The notes: generated by a model not told the origin, from the sequence alone. DNA of 64,000 nucleotides from Gammaproteobacteria bacterium (GCA_024229935.1 JAAERX010000077.1:248001-312000); one strand, 5' to 3'. Numbered from the stretch's first letter, positions 1-11,633 are shown. A program made the numbers and translations.

Positions 1-1712
<1,712 letters not shown>

Positions 1713-1731
1713 ACCCAAGAGTAAGTAATCA

Positions 1732-2574
1732 ATGAAGTTGCTCGATTTTAATGTAGGGTTTGACCAGCCATTCTTTCTTATTGCAGGTCCTTGTGTCATT
1801 GAGAGTGAGTCATTAGCCCTGTCTACAGCGGAATATTTGCGTGACCTGACGGCTAAGCTGGGGATTCCCTTCATCTATAAATCATCCTTTGATAAAGCCA
1901 ATCGTTCCTCGGTAAATAGTTTTCGCGGGCCTGGTATAGAAGAGGGCTTGAGGATACTTGAGAAAGTAAAGTGTGATATTGGTGTGCCCGTGTTAACGGA
2001 TGTGCATGAGGATACGCCTCTTGATGAAGTGGCGAATGTTGTGGATGTATTACAAACGCCCGCTTTTTTGTGCAGACAAACTAACTATATTGTTAAGGTT
2101 GCTAAAACGGGCAAGCCGGTAAATATCAAGAAAGGACAATTTCTTTCTCCCTGGGAAATGCGCAATGTTGCGGAAAAGGCACGGTCAACCGGTAATGATC
2201 AGGTAATGGTCTGTGAGCGAGGCGCATCCTTTGGTTACAACAACCTTGTCTCGGATATGCGTTCACTTGCTGTCATGCGGACGACTGGCTGTCCTGTAGT
2301 TTATGATGCCACGCATTCTGTTCAGCTACCGGGTCAGCAAGGGACTTCATCGGGCGGGCAACGTGAGTTTGTGCCAGTGCTGGCAAGAGCAGCAATAGCT
2401 GCTGGTGTTGCTGGAGTGTTTATGGAAACTCACCCTGAACCAGCCAAGGCACTAAGTGATGGACCCAATGCATGGCCGATGAAGGATTTGGAAGGGTTGC
2501 TGGCAACGCTCAAGCAACTTGATGAGGTGGTTAAAGCAGCCGGGTTTCCGGAAGATGGATTAATAGCCGACTGA
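1732..2574 (+). CDS. kdsA: 3-deoxy-8-phosphooctulonate synthase (Kdo-8-P synthase)
   Basis: Condenses phosphoenolpyruvate with arabinose 5-phosphate to give Kdo 8-phosphate, the precursor of the Kdo that links lipid A to the LPS core. The 280-residue product matches the family length. Recognisable blocks are [11 protein letters not shown] (residues 16-26), the [11 protein letters not shown] loop near residues 50-60 and the C-terminal FMETHPEP. It lies 19 bases after pyrG and before eno, as in many gammaproteobacteria. kdsB, the later Kdo-activating enzyme, is in the same window at 52.9 kb. Confidence 0.97.
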   Translation: MKLLDFNVGFDQPFFLIAGPCVIESESLALSTAEYLRDLTAKLGIPFIYKSSFDKANRSSVNSFRGPGIEEGLRILEKVKCDIGVPVLTDVHEDTPLDEVANVVDVLQTPAFLCRQTNYIVKVAKTGKPVNIKKGQFLSPWEMRNVAEKARSTGNDQVMVCERGASFGYNNLVSDMRSLAVMRTTGCPVVYDATHSVQLPGQQGTSSGGQREFVPVLARAAIAAGVAGVFMETHPEPAKALSDGPNAWPMKDLEGLLATLKQLDEVVKAAGFPEDGLIAD

Positions 2575-2623
2575 TTTTTTCAATCTGTTGGTGTTGTAAA
2601 GATATGGAGTTGAAAAGAACCTG

Positions 2624-3901
2624 ATGAGTAAACTTGTTGAACTGCGTGGCAGGGAAATTATTGATTCACGTGGTAATCCCACCGTTGAGGCTGATGTTTT
2701 TTTAGAGTCTGGTGCAAGAGGACGTGCAGCTGTGCCATCAGGTGCCTCAACGGGTAGTCGTGAGGCAGTGGAATTACGTGATGGTGGTGAACGTTATCTA
2801 GGTAAGGGCGTCCAAAAAGCGGTTGCAAATCTCAATGGTGAGGTTCGTGAGGCTCTGGTTGGTTTGGCTGATACGCAACAGGCAGAACTTGATCAATGCA
2901 TGATCGAGCTTGATGGAACTGATAACAAAGGTCGTATCGGTGCAAATGCAATTCTGGCTGCATCACTTGCATTTGCACAAGCTAGCGCAAGTGAGCAGCA
3001 ACAGCCGCTGTTCAAACTATTGGGAGACGCTCCATACCAGATGCCAGTGCCAATGATGAATATCATAAATGGTGGTGCACATGCAGATAATAGTGTCGAT
3101 ATTCAGGAGTTCATGATACTGCCGGTCACTGCTCCCAGTTTTTCTGAAGCGCTGCGCTATGGAACTGAAATATTTCACGCTCTTAAGTCTGTTTTAAAGA
3201 GTGCCGGATTGAATACAGCTGTAGGAGATGAGGGTGGCTTTGCACCAGACCTGCCTTCTAATACAGCTGCACTTGAAACAATTATGCAGGCTATTGAGAC
3301 AGTTGGATTTGTCCCGGGTAAGGATATATGTCTTGGTCTGGATGTCGCAAGTTCAGAATTTTATGAATCGGGTGTCTACAATTTGGCCGCAGAAGGCAAG
3401 GAGTATGATGCTGCAGGTTTTGTTGATTTTCTTGCAGGTATTGTGGATGCCTTTCCAGTTATTTCAATTGAAGATGGTATGGATGAAGGTGACTGGAATG
3501 GCTGGGCAGCATTGACTGCTAAACTCGGTAACAAAGTGCAGCTGGTAGGTGATGACTTGTTTGTTACTAACACTTCAATTCTCACGCAAGGCATTGAGAA
3601 AAACATTGCAAACTCAATTCTTATTAAACCCAACCAGATTGGCACTCTCACTGAGACGCTTAATGCCATTAATATGGCAGTTGACGCTGGTTATTCGGCT
3701 GTTGTATCTCATCGCTCAGGTGAAACTGAGGATGCAATAATTGCCGATATCGCAGTAGGAACGGCTGCCACACAAATTAAGACCGGCTCTTTGTGCCGAT
3801 CTGACCGTATGGCTAAATATAATCAGCTGTTACGTATTGAAGAGATACTTGGTTCTGCTGCTGGCTATGCTGGTAAACAGGGGTTTCCTGTCAAGTTCTA
3901 A
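2624..3901 (+). CDS. eno: Enolase
   Basis: Interconverts 2-phosphoglycerate and phosphoenolpyruvate in glycolysis and gluconeogenesis; in related bacteria it also joins the RNA degradosome through RNase E, whose gene is at 54.2-56.6 kb here. The 425-residue product carries [11 protein letters not shown] near the N terminus, [10 protein letters not shown] with the catalytic acid region around residue 207, the metal-binding GDDLFVTN, and the signature [14 protein letters not shown] near residue 365. Start ATG at 2624 follows kdsA by 49 bases. Supplies PEP, the substrate of the neighbouring kdsA product. Confidence 0.98.
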   Translation: MSKLVELRGREIIDSRGNPTVEADVFLESGARGRAAVPSGASTGSREAVELRDGGERYLGKGVQKAVANLNGEVREALVGLADTQQAELDQCMIELDGTDNKGRIGANAILAASLAFAQASASEQQQPLFKLLGDAPYQMPVPMMNIINGGAHADNSVDIQEFMILPVTAPSFSEALRYGTEIFHALKSVLKSAGLNTAVGDEGGFAPDLPSNTAALETIMQAIETVGFVPGKDICLGLDVASSEFYESGVYNLAAEGKEYDAAGFVDFLAGIVDAFPVISIEDGMDEGDWNGWAALTAKLGNKVQLVGDDLFVTNTSILTQGIEKNIANSILIKPNQIGTLTETLNAINMAVDAGYSAVVSHRSGETEDAIIADIAVGTAATQIKTGSLCRSDRMAKYNQLLRIEEILGSAAGYAGKQGFPVKF

Positions 3902-3937
3902 GTTTGTTTTTAAAACACTGGAGAAGCCTGAAGCTCA

Positions 3938-4267
3938 ATGGCTAAAACCCAACAACAGACATCAGTAACTGTCGGTACACGTCTTGCTCTGGTTGGTTTG
4001 GCTGTATTGACCATAGTCTTGCAATTGCGCCTGTGGTTAACAGATGATGGCTGGAGTGAGGTTATTCGCTTACGAAACAACGTTACTGCGCAGCAGGTTG
4101 AAAATGAACGTCTAGCTGAAAGGAATGCGCGGCTTCAGGCAGAAGTTAGCGATCTGAAAGGCGGCTTTGCGGCGCTGGAAGAAAGGGCTCGATCTGATCT
4201 GGGTATGGTCGGAAAAGATGAAGTTTTTTACCTGTTTGTGCCTGCTAAAACCACCTCAGACGAATAG
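3938..4267 (+). CDS. ftsB: Cell division protein FtsB
   Basis: Small bitopic divisome protein that forms the FtsQ-FtsB-FtsL complex and regulates septal peptidoglycan synthesis. The 109-residue sequence has a short cytoplasmic N terminus, one membrane segment at about residues 14-32, then a coiled coil of roughly residues 40-75 rich in Glu/Asn/Arg, ending in an ERARSDLGMVGKDEVFYLFV block that is diagnostic of FtsB. Position directly after eno is conserved. A GGAGAAG sequence lies about 10-15 bases upstream of the ATG. In many relatives ispD and ispF follow; here truD follows directly. Confidence 0.93.
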   Translation: MAKTQQQTSVTVGTRLALVGLAVLTIVLQLRLWLTDDGWSEVIRLRNNVTAQQVENERLAERNARLQAEVSDLKGGFAALEERARSDLGMVGKDEVFYLFVPAKTTSDE

Positions 4268-4290
4268 CTTTTTAGTGCCCGGGGGTTGTT

Positions 4291-5364
4291 TTGAGTGCAA
4301 TTGAAACAGAGTTGACGCAATTGCGATGTTGTGCGGACCTGGATGATTTGCCCAGATCTCTGGGTGGTGCTATTGGTACGGCGGACTACCGTTGCACCGC
4401 TGCTGACTTTCAGGTCAGTGAAGCCGGCCTTAAGCCATCTGGTGAAGGTGAGCATTTAATGCTACGGGTGCGCAAGACGAGCCAAAATACTCGCTGGGTT
4501 GCAAAGCAGCTTGCGGATTCACTGCATGTGCCCTACAGGGCGGTTAGTTATGCAGGCCTGAAAGATCGCCATGCAGTAACAGAGCAATGGTTTGGTGTGC
4601 ATCTTCCCGGACGTTCTGATCCGGATCTTGCTGAGCTCAATATTGAGGGTACCGAGATATTGAGCTCAGTTAGGCATAACCGAAAGCTCAGGCCTGGTCA
4701 GCTTAGTTATAATGAATTTAAAATTGTACTGCGCAACTGTCATTATGAGTCAGTCAGCCTGCTGGATGAGCGACTCATTCAGATATCCTCACAGGGAGTA
4801 CCGAACTATTTTGGGCCACAGCGATTTGGACGTTCCCTTGCCAACCTGAATCTGCTTCGTGACGAAACTGATTTTCATCGACTAGGGAGAGAGCCGCGAG
4901 CTTTTGCTCTGTCAGCTTTACGAGCCGCATTATTTAATGGTTATCTTGCTGAACGCATCAGGCAGGGTGAATTTGATTGCCTGCTGGCTGGAGAGGTTAG
5001 TGTGTCTGATCGTCCACGTGGATTAGCTGAAGATGACAGGAGTGTATTCATTCCTGAAATACTGCCAACAGGTCTGCTTTGGGGGCAGGGTACTAGCGCG
5101 GCTAGCGATCAGGTTGCAGACCGGGAAAATGAATGGTTTTCTCATTTTCCTCTTGTCTGCGCAATTCTTGAAGCCGCGGGCTCTAAAGCTTCACGTCGAG
5201 TTCTTAGAATGCGTGTTGCCAAGTTGGACTGGCAGCACCAGGATACGAACCTGCATATCACTTTTGCACTGGGTCCCGGGTCATATGCAACGGTTCTTCT
5301 GCGTGAGTTGCTCAGTCTCAAGGATAGGCTTTCACAGCCAATAGCTAATGAAATTCAGGTTTAA
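4291..5364 (+). CDS. truD: tRNA pseudouridine(13) synthase TruD
   Basis: Isomerises uridine 13 of some tRNAs to pseudouridine. The 357-residue protein has the TruD-type catalytic motif YAGLKDRHAVTEQW with the aspartate at residue 92, and the VPNYFGPQRFG block near residue 170. The start is a TTG at 4291, reading SAIETELTQL; no ATG fits better. The gene is 23 bases after ftsB. The canonical order in many gammaproteobacteria is ftsB-ispD-ispF-truD-surE; here ispD and ispF are not between ftsB and truD. Confidence 0.95.
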   Translation: MSAIETELTQLRCCADLDDLPRSLGGAIGTADYRCTAADFQVSEAGLKPSGEGEHLMLRVRKTSQNTRWVAKQLADSLHVPYRAVSYAGLKDRHAVTEQWFGVHLPGRSDPDLAELNIEGTEILSSVRHNRKLRPGQLSYNEFKIVLRNCHYESVSLLDERLIQISSQGVPNYFGPQRFGRSLANLNLLRDETDFHRLGREPRAFALSALRAALFNGYLAERIRQGEFDCLLAGEVSVSDRPRGLAEDDRSVFIPEILPTGLLWGQGTSAASDQVADRENEWFSHFPLVCAILEAAGSKASRRVLRMRVAKLDWQHQDTNLHITFALGPGSYATVLLRELLSLKDRLSQPIANEIQV

Positions 5365-5382
5365 AATGAGTACCCTTTACGC

Positions 5383-6129
5383 ATGCTAAAGATTATTGAG
5401 CATGGAGAGGTTGTCGAGTTATCTCTCAATCGAAGTCCTGTTAATGCAATGACAGCCGAGCTTATGGAGGTGCTGCTTCAGGAGCTTTCTGCATCTGTTG
5501 CGCAAGGGGCACGCGCAATTATTATTTCCGGCAGGGAAGGGTTGTTCAGCGCGGGTCTCGATGTGCCTGTGTTAATAGATTTGCCACGAGTTGATATTGA
5601 ATCTTTTTGGACGTGTTTCTTTCGGACGATGCATGCAATCGCTAGCAGTCCTGTACCTGTTGCTGCGGCATTAACCGGACATGCACCTGCGGGAGGTACT
5701 GTGCTGTCACTTTATTGTGATTATCGAGTAGCAACCCGTGGAAAATTTTCTCATGGATTAAATGAGGTGCAGGTGGGATTGCCCGTAACCCGGAATGTTT
5801 TGCATGCACTGGAATTACTAACAGGTGCTCGAAGGGCTGCGTCACTGGCTGCAAATGCAACATTGTTAATGCCAGAAGATGCGTTGGCCTGTGGTTTGGT
5901 TGATGAGTTGGCGGAGCCAGGAGAGACGGTGGAACGCTGTTTGCTTTGGGCGCAAAACTTACTTGAATTGCCAGCTATTGCCATGAATAAAACCCGGCTT
6001 GCAGCAAAGTCTGACCTGATCAGGGTGAGTTCAGAAACGTCATCATATTCAAGGCTTGCAGTTGATGCCTGGTTTAACGATGAAGCACAGCTCATGTTGC
6101 GCAAACTGGTTGAAAAACTGTCTTCCTGA
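5383..6129 (+). CDS. Enoyl-CoA hydratase/isomerase (crotonase) family protein, probable delta3,delta2-enoyl-CoA isomerase
   Basis: A 248-residue crotonase-fold protein. The oxyanion-hole segments are visible as FSAGLD (residues 55-60) and APAGG (101-105). The motif HGLNEVQVGL, with Glu128, resembles the NExQxG motif of mitochondrial-type delta3,delta2-enoyl-CoA isomerases, in which one glutamate does the proton shuttle; hydratases instead need two glutamates. From this I infer an isomerase that moves double bonds during unsaturated fatty acid oxidation, but substrate cannot be told from sequence. It follows truD by 18 bases and converges on the Smr gene. It is not a usual member of the truD-surE neighbourhood. 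Confidence 0.7.
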   Translation: MLKIIEHGEVVELSLNRSPVNAMTAELMEVLLQELSASVAQGARAIIISGREGLFSAGLDVPVLIDLPRVDIESFWTCFFRTMHAIASSPVPVAAALTGHAPAGGTVLSLYCDYRVATRGKFSHGLNEVQVGLPVTRNVLHALELLTGARRAASLAANATLLMPEDALACGLVDELAEPGETVERCLLWAQNLLELPAIAMNKTRLAAKSDLIRVSSETSSYSRLAVDAWFNDEAQLMLRKLVEKLSS

Positions 6130-6139
6130 GGTGAAATGT

Positions 6140-6709
6140 CTAGCCGGGTTTAAAGTTAGATAGCAGTACATAAATAGCGCCTGCCCCGCCGTCATTTGGT
6201 CGCGCTGGGCAGAAAGCCACAACCGTATCCCAGCCTTGTAACCAATGACCAACAGCCAATTTTAGTACTGGTCCCTCAGGCCCGGACCGCATACCCTTGC
6301 CATGAATTATCCGAATACAACTCAAGCCATGGTCAATACATTCATCGATAAAATCTTCCAAAATAATCCTGGCTTCCGCACGTGTACAGCCATGCAGGTC
6401 GATTTCTTCCTGTATGCGGTGCTTTCCGCGGCGTAATTCACGCATTGTTTTATGCGTAATATTATTGCGCTGGAATAACATATTGTCGCAAAGATCACTG
6501 GCAGGTGTCTTTGTATTTACGCTGGTCACGTCCTCTTGGGAGGCAGGCTGTTCCCTTTGATGTAAACGCTTCTTCCTGCCTGGCTTGCTTTTGGGGGCGT
6601 CATGAGGGGCAAGTCGGCCCCTTGTTTTAAGTGGCTGGGCATCACGGACAGCCCCACGGAATAGCGCGGAGCCCTCTGAGTTGCTATGTTTGCCATCTTT
6701 TGTACCCAT
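6140..6709 (-). CDS. Smr-domain protein (SmrA/YdaL- or SmrB/YfcN-like)
   Basis: A 189-residue protein with a basic, proline- and glycine-containing N-terminal half and a C-terminal Smr domain: DLHG at residues 104-107, HGKG at 136-139 and GGAGA at 174-178. Smr domains are nucleases or nucleic-acid-binding modules related to the MutS2 C terminus; SmrB-type proteins in Escherichia coli cleave mRNA at collided ribosomes. The N-terminal segment [10 protein letters not shown] resembles the EDQALFRxxM block of YfcN/SmrB proteins, which supports this start and that subfamily. The start lies only 9 bases from the divergent surE start. Confidence 0.85.
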   Translation of the reverse strand: MGTKDGKHSNSEGSALFRGAVRDAQPLKTRGRLAPHDAPKSKPGRKKRLHQREQPASQEDVTSVNTKTPASDLCDNMLFQRNNITHKTMRELRRGKHRIQEEIDLHGCTRAEARIILEDFIDECIDHGLSCIRIIHGKGMRSGPEGPVLKLAVGHWLQGWDTVVAFCPARPNDGGAGAIYVLLSNFKPG

Positions 6710-6718
6710 AAGACCCTA

Positions 6719-7462
6719 ATGAAAATATTATTGAGTAATGATGACGGCTACCATGCTGAAGGCCTGGTTGAGCTGGCCCGCGCAGTTAGTGAACTGGCTG
6801 AGCCCATAATTGTGGCCCCAGACCGTAATCAAAGTGGTGCCAGTCATTCTCTCACACTTGATACTCCATTACGGGTTGCACAGACAGATAATGGTATCTA
6901 TTACGTTAATGGTACGCCAACAGATTGCGTACACCTTGCTATCACAGGTTTGTTGGAGACTGAACCCGAGATGGTTATGGCTGGTATTAACCATGGTTCC
7001 AATTTAGGTGATGATGTTTTGTATTCAGGTACTGTTGCTGCTGCTATCGAGGGTCGTTTTCTTGGCTTGCCTGCTATGGCGATTTCGCTGGCAGGAGACC
7101 ACGCTAAACATTTTGCAACAGCTTCAAGAGCTGCATGTGTAATACTTCGAAGGCTACAAAGTGAACCGCTGCCAACAGATACCATCCTTAATGTGAATGT
7201 GCCTGATCTACCCTTTGATAAATTACGTGGTTTTAAAGCTACCCGGTTGGGGTTTCGGCATCGCTCAGAGGCTGCAGTAGGCATGCAGGACCCTAAAGGC
7301 AAGCGGGTCTATTGGGTTGGTCCAGCCGGCGAAGGTCAGGATGCTGGGCCCGGTACTGATTTCCATGCTGTAGCTGAGGGTTATGTATCAGTTACACCAT
7401 TACAGGTGGATCTCACCCGACATGATTTAGTTGTCAGTCTTGAAAGCTGGTTGAATCCATGA
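6719..7462 (+). CDS. surE: 5'/3'-nucleotidase SurE
   Basis: Metal-dependent phosphatase acting on nucleoside monophosphates, associated with stationary-phase survival. I place the start at the ATG at 6719 because [10 protein letters not shown] is the universal SurE N terminus with the metal-binding Asp8-Asp9; an in-frame upstream ATG at 6686 would add 11 unrelated residues. The 247-residue product also shows [11 protein letters not shown] and [18 protein letters not shown], both family signatures. It overlaps pcm by four bases, forming the conserved surE-pcm pair. Confidence 0.96.
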   Translation: MKILLSNDDGYHAEGLVELARAVSELAEPIIVAPDRNQSGASHSLTLDTPLRVAQTDNGIYYVNGTPTDCVHLAITGLLETEPEMVMAGINHGSNLGDDVLYSGTVAAAIEGRFLGLPAMAISLAGDHAKHFATASRAACVILRRLQSEPLPTDTILNVNVPDLPFDKLRGFKATRLGFRHRSEAAVGMQDPKGKRVYWVGPAGEGQDAGPGTDFHAVAEGYVSVTPLQVDLTRHDLVVSLESWLNP

Positions 7463-8157
7463 TGCCTGGAACACGCAATATACAGGGTATAGGCATGACC
7501 TCAGCCCGAACCAGAGACAGGCTAGTTAAACGGCTAAAGCAAAGTGGTATTAGGCAGCCAGAAATTATTGAGCGTATCCGCAATGTTCCGCGTCATCTGT
7601 TTGTTGATGAAGCATTATCCAGTCGAGCTTATGAAGATAATGCATTACCTATAGGGCAGGGGCAGACCATATCTCAACCCTTTGTTGTTGCTCTGATGAC
7701 CCAAGCGCTTCTTGAGAAGGATGGTGATTTGTTACCCCTTACCAAGGTTCTGGAAATTGGTACTGGGTGTGGCTACCAGACAGCCGTACTGGCGCCCTTT
7801 GTTAAACAATTGTTTTCAATTGAACGGGTAGCCCCTTTATTACGTGAGACAAAACAGAGGTTGGCTGAACTGGGTATCGGTAACATACGTTTTCGACATG
7901 ATGATGGATTCCGTGGCTGGCCTGGTCAGGCTCCATTTGATGGCATCATCGTTACGGCTGCGCCTGTTAAGGTTCCGGAAAAATTACTTGAGCAGTTAGG
8001 GCCAGGTGGCAGACTTGTCTTACCTGTAGGTCCAGTAGGTGGGGAACAGATCTTGTATCGTATAACCCGAACGACAAATGGATTTGAGCATGAAAAGCTC
8101 AGTGCCGTATCTTTTGTGCCAATGCTAGAAGGAAGAGAAAAGGGTGCAGGCCAATGA
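7459..8157 (+). CDS. pcm: Protein-L-isoaspartate O-methyltransferase
   Basis: Uses S-adenosylmethionine to methylate isoaspartyl residues in aged proteins and so start their repair. The 232-residue frame starts with an ATGATG overlapping the surE stop; the ATG at 7495 ([10 protein letters not shown]) is a reasonable alternative and gives a length closer to the family. Family blocks are [28 protein letters not shown] and the SAM-binding [15 protein letters not shown]. The gene overlaps the next one by four bases (ATGA). Position in surE-pcm-yqaA-nlpD is conserved. Confidence 0.95.
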   Translation: MMPGTRNIQGIGMTSARTRDRLVKRLKQSGIRQPEIIERIRNVPRHLFVDEALSSRAYEDNALPIGQGQTISQPFVVALMTQALLEKDGDLLPLTKVLEIGTGCGYQTAVLAPFVKQLFSIERVAPLLRETKQRLAELGIGNIRFRHDDGFRGWPGQAPFDGIIVTAAPVKVPEKLLEQLGPGGRLVLPVGPVGGEQILYRITRTTNGFEHEKLSAVSFVPMLEGREKGAGQ

Positions 8158-8732
8158 AAATATTTTCACGACTCATGGATCGAGTCCTGGTCTGGTCCAA
8201 ACATCCTAGGGCACCCTGGTTTCTGGGTGGTCTGAGCTTTGCTGAATCTTCTTTTTTTCCAATTCCGCCAGATGTAATGCTTATGCCTATGGTAATGGCA
8301 CAACCGGACAAGGCATGGCGTTTTGCGACAATTACAACTATTGCTTCTGTGGCAGGTGGTCTGGCAGGTTTTTTTATTGGGGTTTGGTTTATCGAAGCTA
8401 TCATCCCCATGTTGCATGATTTTGGTTACTGGGATGCATATACCCGTGCACAGTTATGGTTTACTGAATGGGGTTTTTGGGCGGTTTTGGCAGCCGGTTT
8501 CTCGCCTATACCCTATAAGGTATTCACGATTGCAGCCGGTGCTATGTCAATGGCGCTGGCACCGTTTGCACTTGCATCATTGGTTGGCCGTGCTTCACGG
8601 TTTTTTTTGGTTGCAGCATTGTTGTATTGGGGTGGTGAACGCTTTGAGGCGGTGATGCGGCGCTATGTAGATACTATTGGTTGGATTGCCGTGGTATTAC
8701 TTATAGTGGCCTATTTTGTTCTGCGCCATTGA
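8154..8732 (+). CDS. YqaA-family (SNARE-associated/DedA-like) inner membrane protein
   Basis: A 192-residue hydrophobic protein with about four membrane segments. The N-terminal block with [18 protein letters not shown] and the later [17 protein letters not shown] are characteristic of the YqaA branch of the DedA/VTT superfamily, whose members are thought to move lipids or ions across membranes. Exact function is not established. Four-base overlap with pcm upstream; the stop TGA (8730-8732) overlaps the inferred TTG start of nlpD, so all four genes surE to nlpD are likely co-transcribed and translationally coupled. Confidence 0.85.
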   Translation: MKIFSRLMDRVLVWSKHPRAPWFLGGLSFAESSFFPIPPDVMLMPMVMAQPDKAWRFATITTIASVAGGLAGFFIGVWFIEAIIPMLHDFGYWDAYTRAQLWFTEWGFWAVLAAGFSPIPYKVFTIAAGAMSMALAPFALASLVGRASRFFLVAALLYWGGERFEAVMRRYVDTIGWIAVVLLIVAYFVLRH

Positions 8733-9400
8733 AAAAACACTCATCTTATCTGGTGGTTTTATTCAGCGTCTTGATGCTGACAGCCTGTAGCAATGCACTA
8801 CGCTGGCAGCCGGATTATCACACGGTACGATCCGGTGAAACGCTCTTTTCGATAGCCATGCGATATAACCTGGACTATCGACAGATTGCCAGTTGGAATC
8901 AGTTGGGTAGTGGTACCTATATACGTCAAGGGCAACGGTTACGTCTCAAGCCTGGAGCGGCTAATACGGCAAGCCAACGCAACAGCACCCAAACCAGAAG
9001 CACCGTTAGCACCACGACTGTTTTGCCAGCACCTACCTGGCGTTGGCCAACCAGAGGCTCTGTGTTGTTAAGGTTTGGTGCGTCATCAAAAACCAATTCT
9101 GGTATTCGTATTGGTGGTGTGCGGGGTCAGTCTATATATGCTACGGCTGCAGGAGAAGTTGTCTATGCAGGTACTGGTTTGAGGAGTTACGGCCAGTTAT
9201 TGATACTTAAGCACAATGAGACATGGTTAAGTGCCTATGGATTTAATTCAAAATTGTTGGTTGCAGAGGGTGACCGTGTGCAGTCTGGTCAGAAAATTGC
9301 AGAAATGGGTGCTGACTCGGGCGGCAAACCACTGTTACATTTTGAAATCCGTCGTAATGGGCAACCTGTTGACCCGCTTCGTTACCTACCAGCACAATAG
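8729..9400 (+). CDS. nlpD: Lipoprotein NlpD (LysM plus degenerate LytM/M23 domain)
   Basis: Outer-membrane lipoprotein that activates the septal amidase AmiC in Escherichia coli. I choose the TTG at 8729, overlapping the yqaA stop, because it gives a clean lipoprotein signal ([19 protein letters not shown], lipobox LTAC); the frame is open further upstream to 8681. A LysM domain (YHTVRSGETLFSIAMRYN) is followed by a Ser/Thr-rich linker and a C-terminal M23 domain. The zinc ligands of active LytM enzymes look incomplete (GIRIGG and LLHFEIR), as expected for an activator rather than a peptidase. rpoS, which usually follows nlpD, is absent; a convergent DUF498 gene ends six bases away. Confidence 0.9.
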   Translation: MKKHSSYLVVLFSVLMLTACSNALRWQPDYHTVRSGETLFSIAMRYNLDYRQIASWNQLGSGTYIRQGQRLRLKPGAANTASQRNSTQTRSTVSTTTVLPAPTWRWPTRGSVLLRFGASSKTNSGIRIGGVRGQSIYATAAGEVVYAGTGLRSYGQLLILKHNETWLSAYGFNSKLLVAEGDRVQSGQKIAEMGADSGGKPLLHFEIRRNGQPVDPLRYLPAQ

Positions 9401-9405
9401 TGGCT

Positions 9406-9780
9406 CTACTCAATGAGTAATGCGGCAACTACAGCCCTTTTTTCACCAATTAATACATTAAAAGTTCGACAGGCTGCCTCTGTTTGCATTATTTCAATTG
9501 CAACACCAGTACGCATAATTTCAGTCATGAGTGTTAAGGCAGGAAAACGCTGTGTAAGACCAGTGCCAAATAAAATGATATCAGGGTTCATATCCAGTGC
9601 AGGTTGAAAATCAGCTATGCTCAATGCTTCAAGGGTAGGGGGAGCCCATTCAGTTATGAGTTGGTTATCAGAGACAATTACATTGGTGTGGATTGTCTGG
9701 TCACGCAGCGTAATTGTTCCAGGTATGAAAGACTGGATAATATTGCCGTCACTGCTGTCGGGTGTAAGTTTCATTGGCAT
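9406..9780 (-). CDS. Mth938-like domain (DUF498) protein
   Basis: A 124-residue protein of the DUF498/Mth938 family, related to the mitochondrial complex I assembly factor NDUFAF3. Visible hallmarks are the N-terminal strand block ending in ITLRDQTIHTNVIV, DIILFGTGLTQRFP in the middle, and MQTEAACRTFNVLIGEKRAVVAALL near the C terminus. No catalytic residues are known for the family, and its bacterial function is not settled. It is transcribed alone, convergent with nlpD and divergent from recJ, with 67 bases before recJ to hold promoters in both directions. Confidence 0.85.
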   Translation of the reverse strand: MPMKLTPDSSDGNIIQSFIPGTITLRDQTIHTNVIVSDNQLITEWAPPTLEALSIADFQPALDMNPDIILFGTGLTQRFPALTLMTEIMRTGVAIEIMQTEAACRTFNVLIGEKRAVVAALLIE

Positions 9781-9847
9781 AGCATAGTACAGGCAGGCCT
9801 GGAGCGCTTACATAGGTACTGGGTATAAAATTGGATTATTTAGTTTT

Positions 9848-11584
9848 ATGAATAGAAAGCGTGAGATATCTCGCCGCTTGGTACCATCTGAGCTGGAGCA
9901 ATCATTACCTCAGGATATGCACCCCGTACTACGACGGGTTTTTGCTGCACGTCATCTTGACCCTGAATCTGTGAATACATCTCTCTCCAGTTTGATTCCG
10001 GTCAGCCAGATGGATCATTCTGCTGAGGCTGCAGAGCGGCTGGCGGATGCACGAAAAACCCAGCAGCATGTTCTGGTGCTGGGTGATTTTGATGCTGATG
10101 GGGCAACTGCAACTGCCTTAATGATGACCTGCCTGCATGCCTTTGGTTTTAAACAAAGTAGTTTCCTGGTACCGGATCGACAGGCTTACGGCTATGGTCT
10201 GTCCGCACCTATCGTTGCACTTGCAGCCGCTTCCAGCCCCGATGTCATAGTCACGGTTGATAATGGCATAAGCAGTCATGCGGGTGTTGAAGCAGCAAAT
10301 AACCTGGGAATAGACGTGGTGATAACCGATCATCATTTACCTGGTGAAACCCTGCCGGATGCAGCCGTAATTGTTAATCCAAATGCCCCCGATAACCATT
10401 TTCCCAGCAAAGTACTTGCCGGTGTTGGTGTTGCTTTTTATGTGATGGCTGCTCTTGGCCAACGTTTAGAAGCTGATGGTCTTATTGACGTAGGTGAAGC
10501 ACGTAAAGTCTGTACAGCGTGCCTTGATCTAGTTGCACTGGGCACAATAGCCGACCTGGTCCCACTTGACCGCAATAACAGGGTGCTGGTAGCTCAGGGT
10601 ATGGCACGGATCCGTTCGGGCAATACCCGGCCTGGTATCAAGGCGCTATTTTCAGTGGCCGGACGAAACATATCTGCCGCGGCCACCAGTGACCTTGGTT
10701 TTGCACTTGGCCCACGATTGAATGCTGCAGGTCGTTTAACGGATATGACTATCGGAATAAACTGCCTGCTTGCAGAGAATGACCTTAGCGCTCTAAAGCT
10801 CGCAAATGAGCTATCACAGCTGAATCAGCAGCGGCGTGAATTACAAACTCAGATGCAGTTATCAGCAGAAGTGCAACTTGATGGTATAGAAGCAAAATTT
10901 GCAGATCAGATGACTGATGCAGTTTGTCTGTTTGATTCTTCCTGGCATCAGGGTGTGGTAGGGCTGGTTGCAACCCGGATTAAGGAACGGGTTAACCGGC
11001 CAGTCATTGCCTTTGCTCCGGCAGAGAGTGCAGGGCAACTTAAAGGTTCAGGGCGGTCAGTTCCAGGGGTTCATTTGCGTGATGTGCTGGCTGCTGTGGA
11101 TGCCAGCAATCCTGGTTTGATCAGGCGTTACGGCGGGCATGCAATGGCTGCTGGTCTGAGCCTGGATAAGGCAAATTTTGAGGTCTTTACACAGGCGTTC
11201 ACCCAAGAGGTTGCAAAGTATGCTGAGCAGATCGAAGATATCGAGCGACTTTGGAGTGATGGTGAGTTATTAGCTGCTGATATTAATCTAAATATGGCGG
11301 AAACTTTACGTCATGCCGCACCCTGGGGGCAGGGATTTCCAGAACCTTCCTTTGATGGGTGCTTTGAACTAATTGACCAGCGTATTGTGGGCAAACAGCA
11401 TCTCAAGCTCAGGGTGAAGCCTGCAGGTGGTATGCAGCCCATTGATGCTATTGCTTTTAATCAGCCCGAAATATTGTCAGTGGGTGTTGGCCAGGAAGTT
11501 AAGCTGGTCTACAGGCTGGATATTAATGAATTCAGAGCAAACAGAAGCCATCAACTGGTTGTTCAGCACATTGAATGCGTCTAG
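9848..11584 (+). CDS. recJ: Single-stranded-DNA-specific exonuclease RecJ
   Basis: 5'-3' single-strand exonuclease of recombination and mismatch repair. The 578-residue length is typical. DHH-family metal sites are visible: DFDADGATATA (residues 80-90), VDNG at 137-140, DHH at 161-163 and the DHHA1-domain block RYGGHAMAAGLSL near residue 430. The C-terminal oligonucleotide-binding region is present. It is followed after 49 bases by prfB and lysS, the recJ-prfB-lysS order being well conserved in gammaproteobacteria. Confidence 0.96.
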   Translation: MNRKREISRRLVPSELEQSLPQDMHPVLRRVFAARHLDPESVNTSLSSLIPVSQMDHSAEAAERLADARKTQQHVLVLGDFDADGATATALMMTCLHAFGFKQSSFLVPDRQAYGYGLSAPIVALAAASSPDVIVTVDNGISSHAGVEAANNLGIDVVITDHHLPGETLPDAAVIVNPNAPDNHFPSKVLAGVGVAFYVMAALGQRLEADGLIDVGEARKVCTACLDLVALGTIADLVPLDRNNRVLVAQGMARIRSGNTRPGIKALFSVAGRNISAAATSDLGFALGPRLNAAGRLTDMTIGINCLLAENDLSALKLANELSQLNQQRRELQTQMQLSAEVQLDGIEAKFADQMTDAVCLFDSSWHQGVVGLVATRIKERVNRPVIAFAPAESAGQLKGSGRSVPGVHLRDVLAAVDASNPGLIRRYGGHAMAAGLSLDKANFEVFTQAFTQEVAKYAEQIEDIERLWSDGELLAADINLNMAETLRHAAPWGQGFPEPSFDGCFELIDQRIVGKQHLKLRVKPAGGMQPIDAIAFNQPEILSVGVGQEVKLVYRLDINEFRANRSHQLVVQHIECV

Positions 11585-11633
11585 CATTACGGACGTTTTG
11601 CATAGCCAGAACACGTAAAATTTAAGAGTCATT

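Noticed and set aside
6901-7302. 133-codon open frame antisense to surE
   Set aside because: Entirely within surE, whose identity is certain; no independent start signal or family match.
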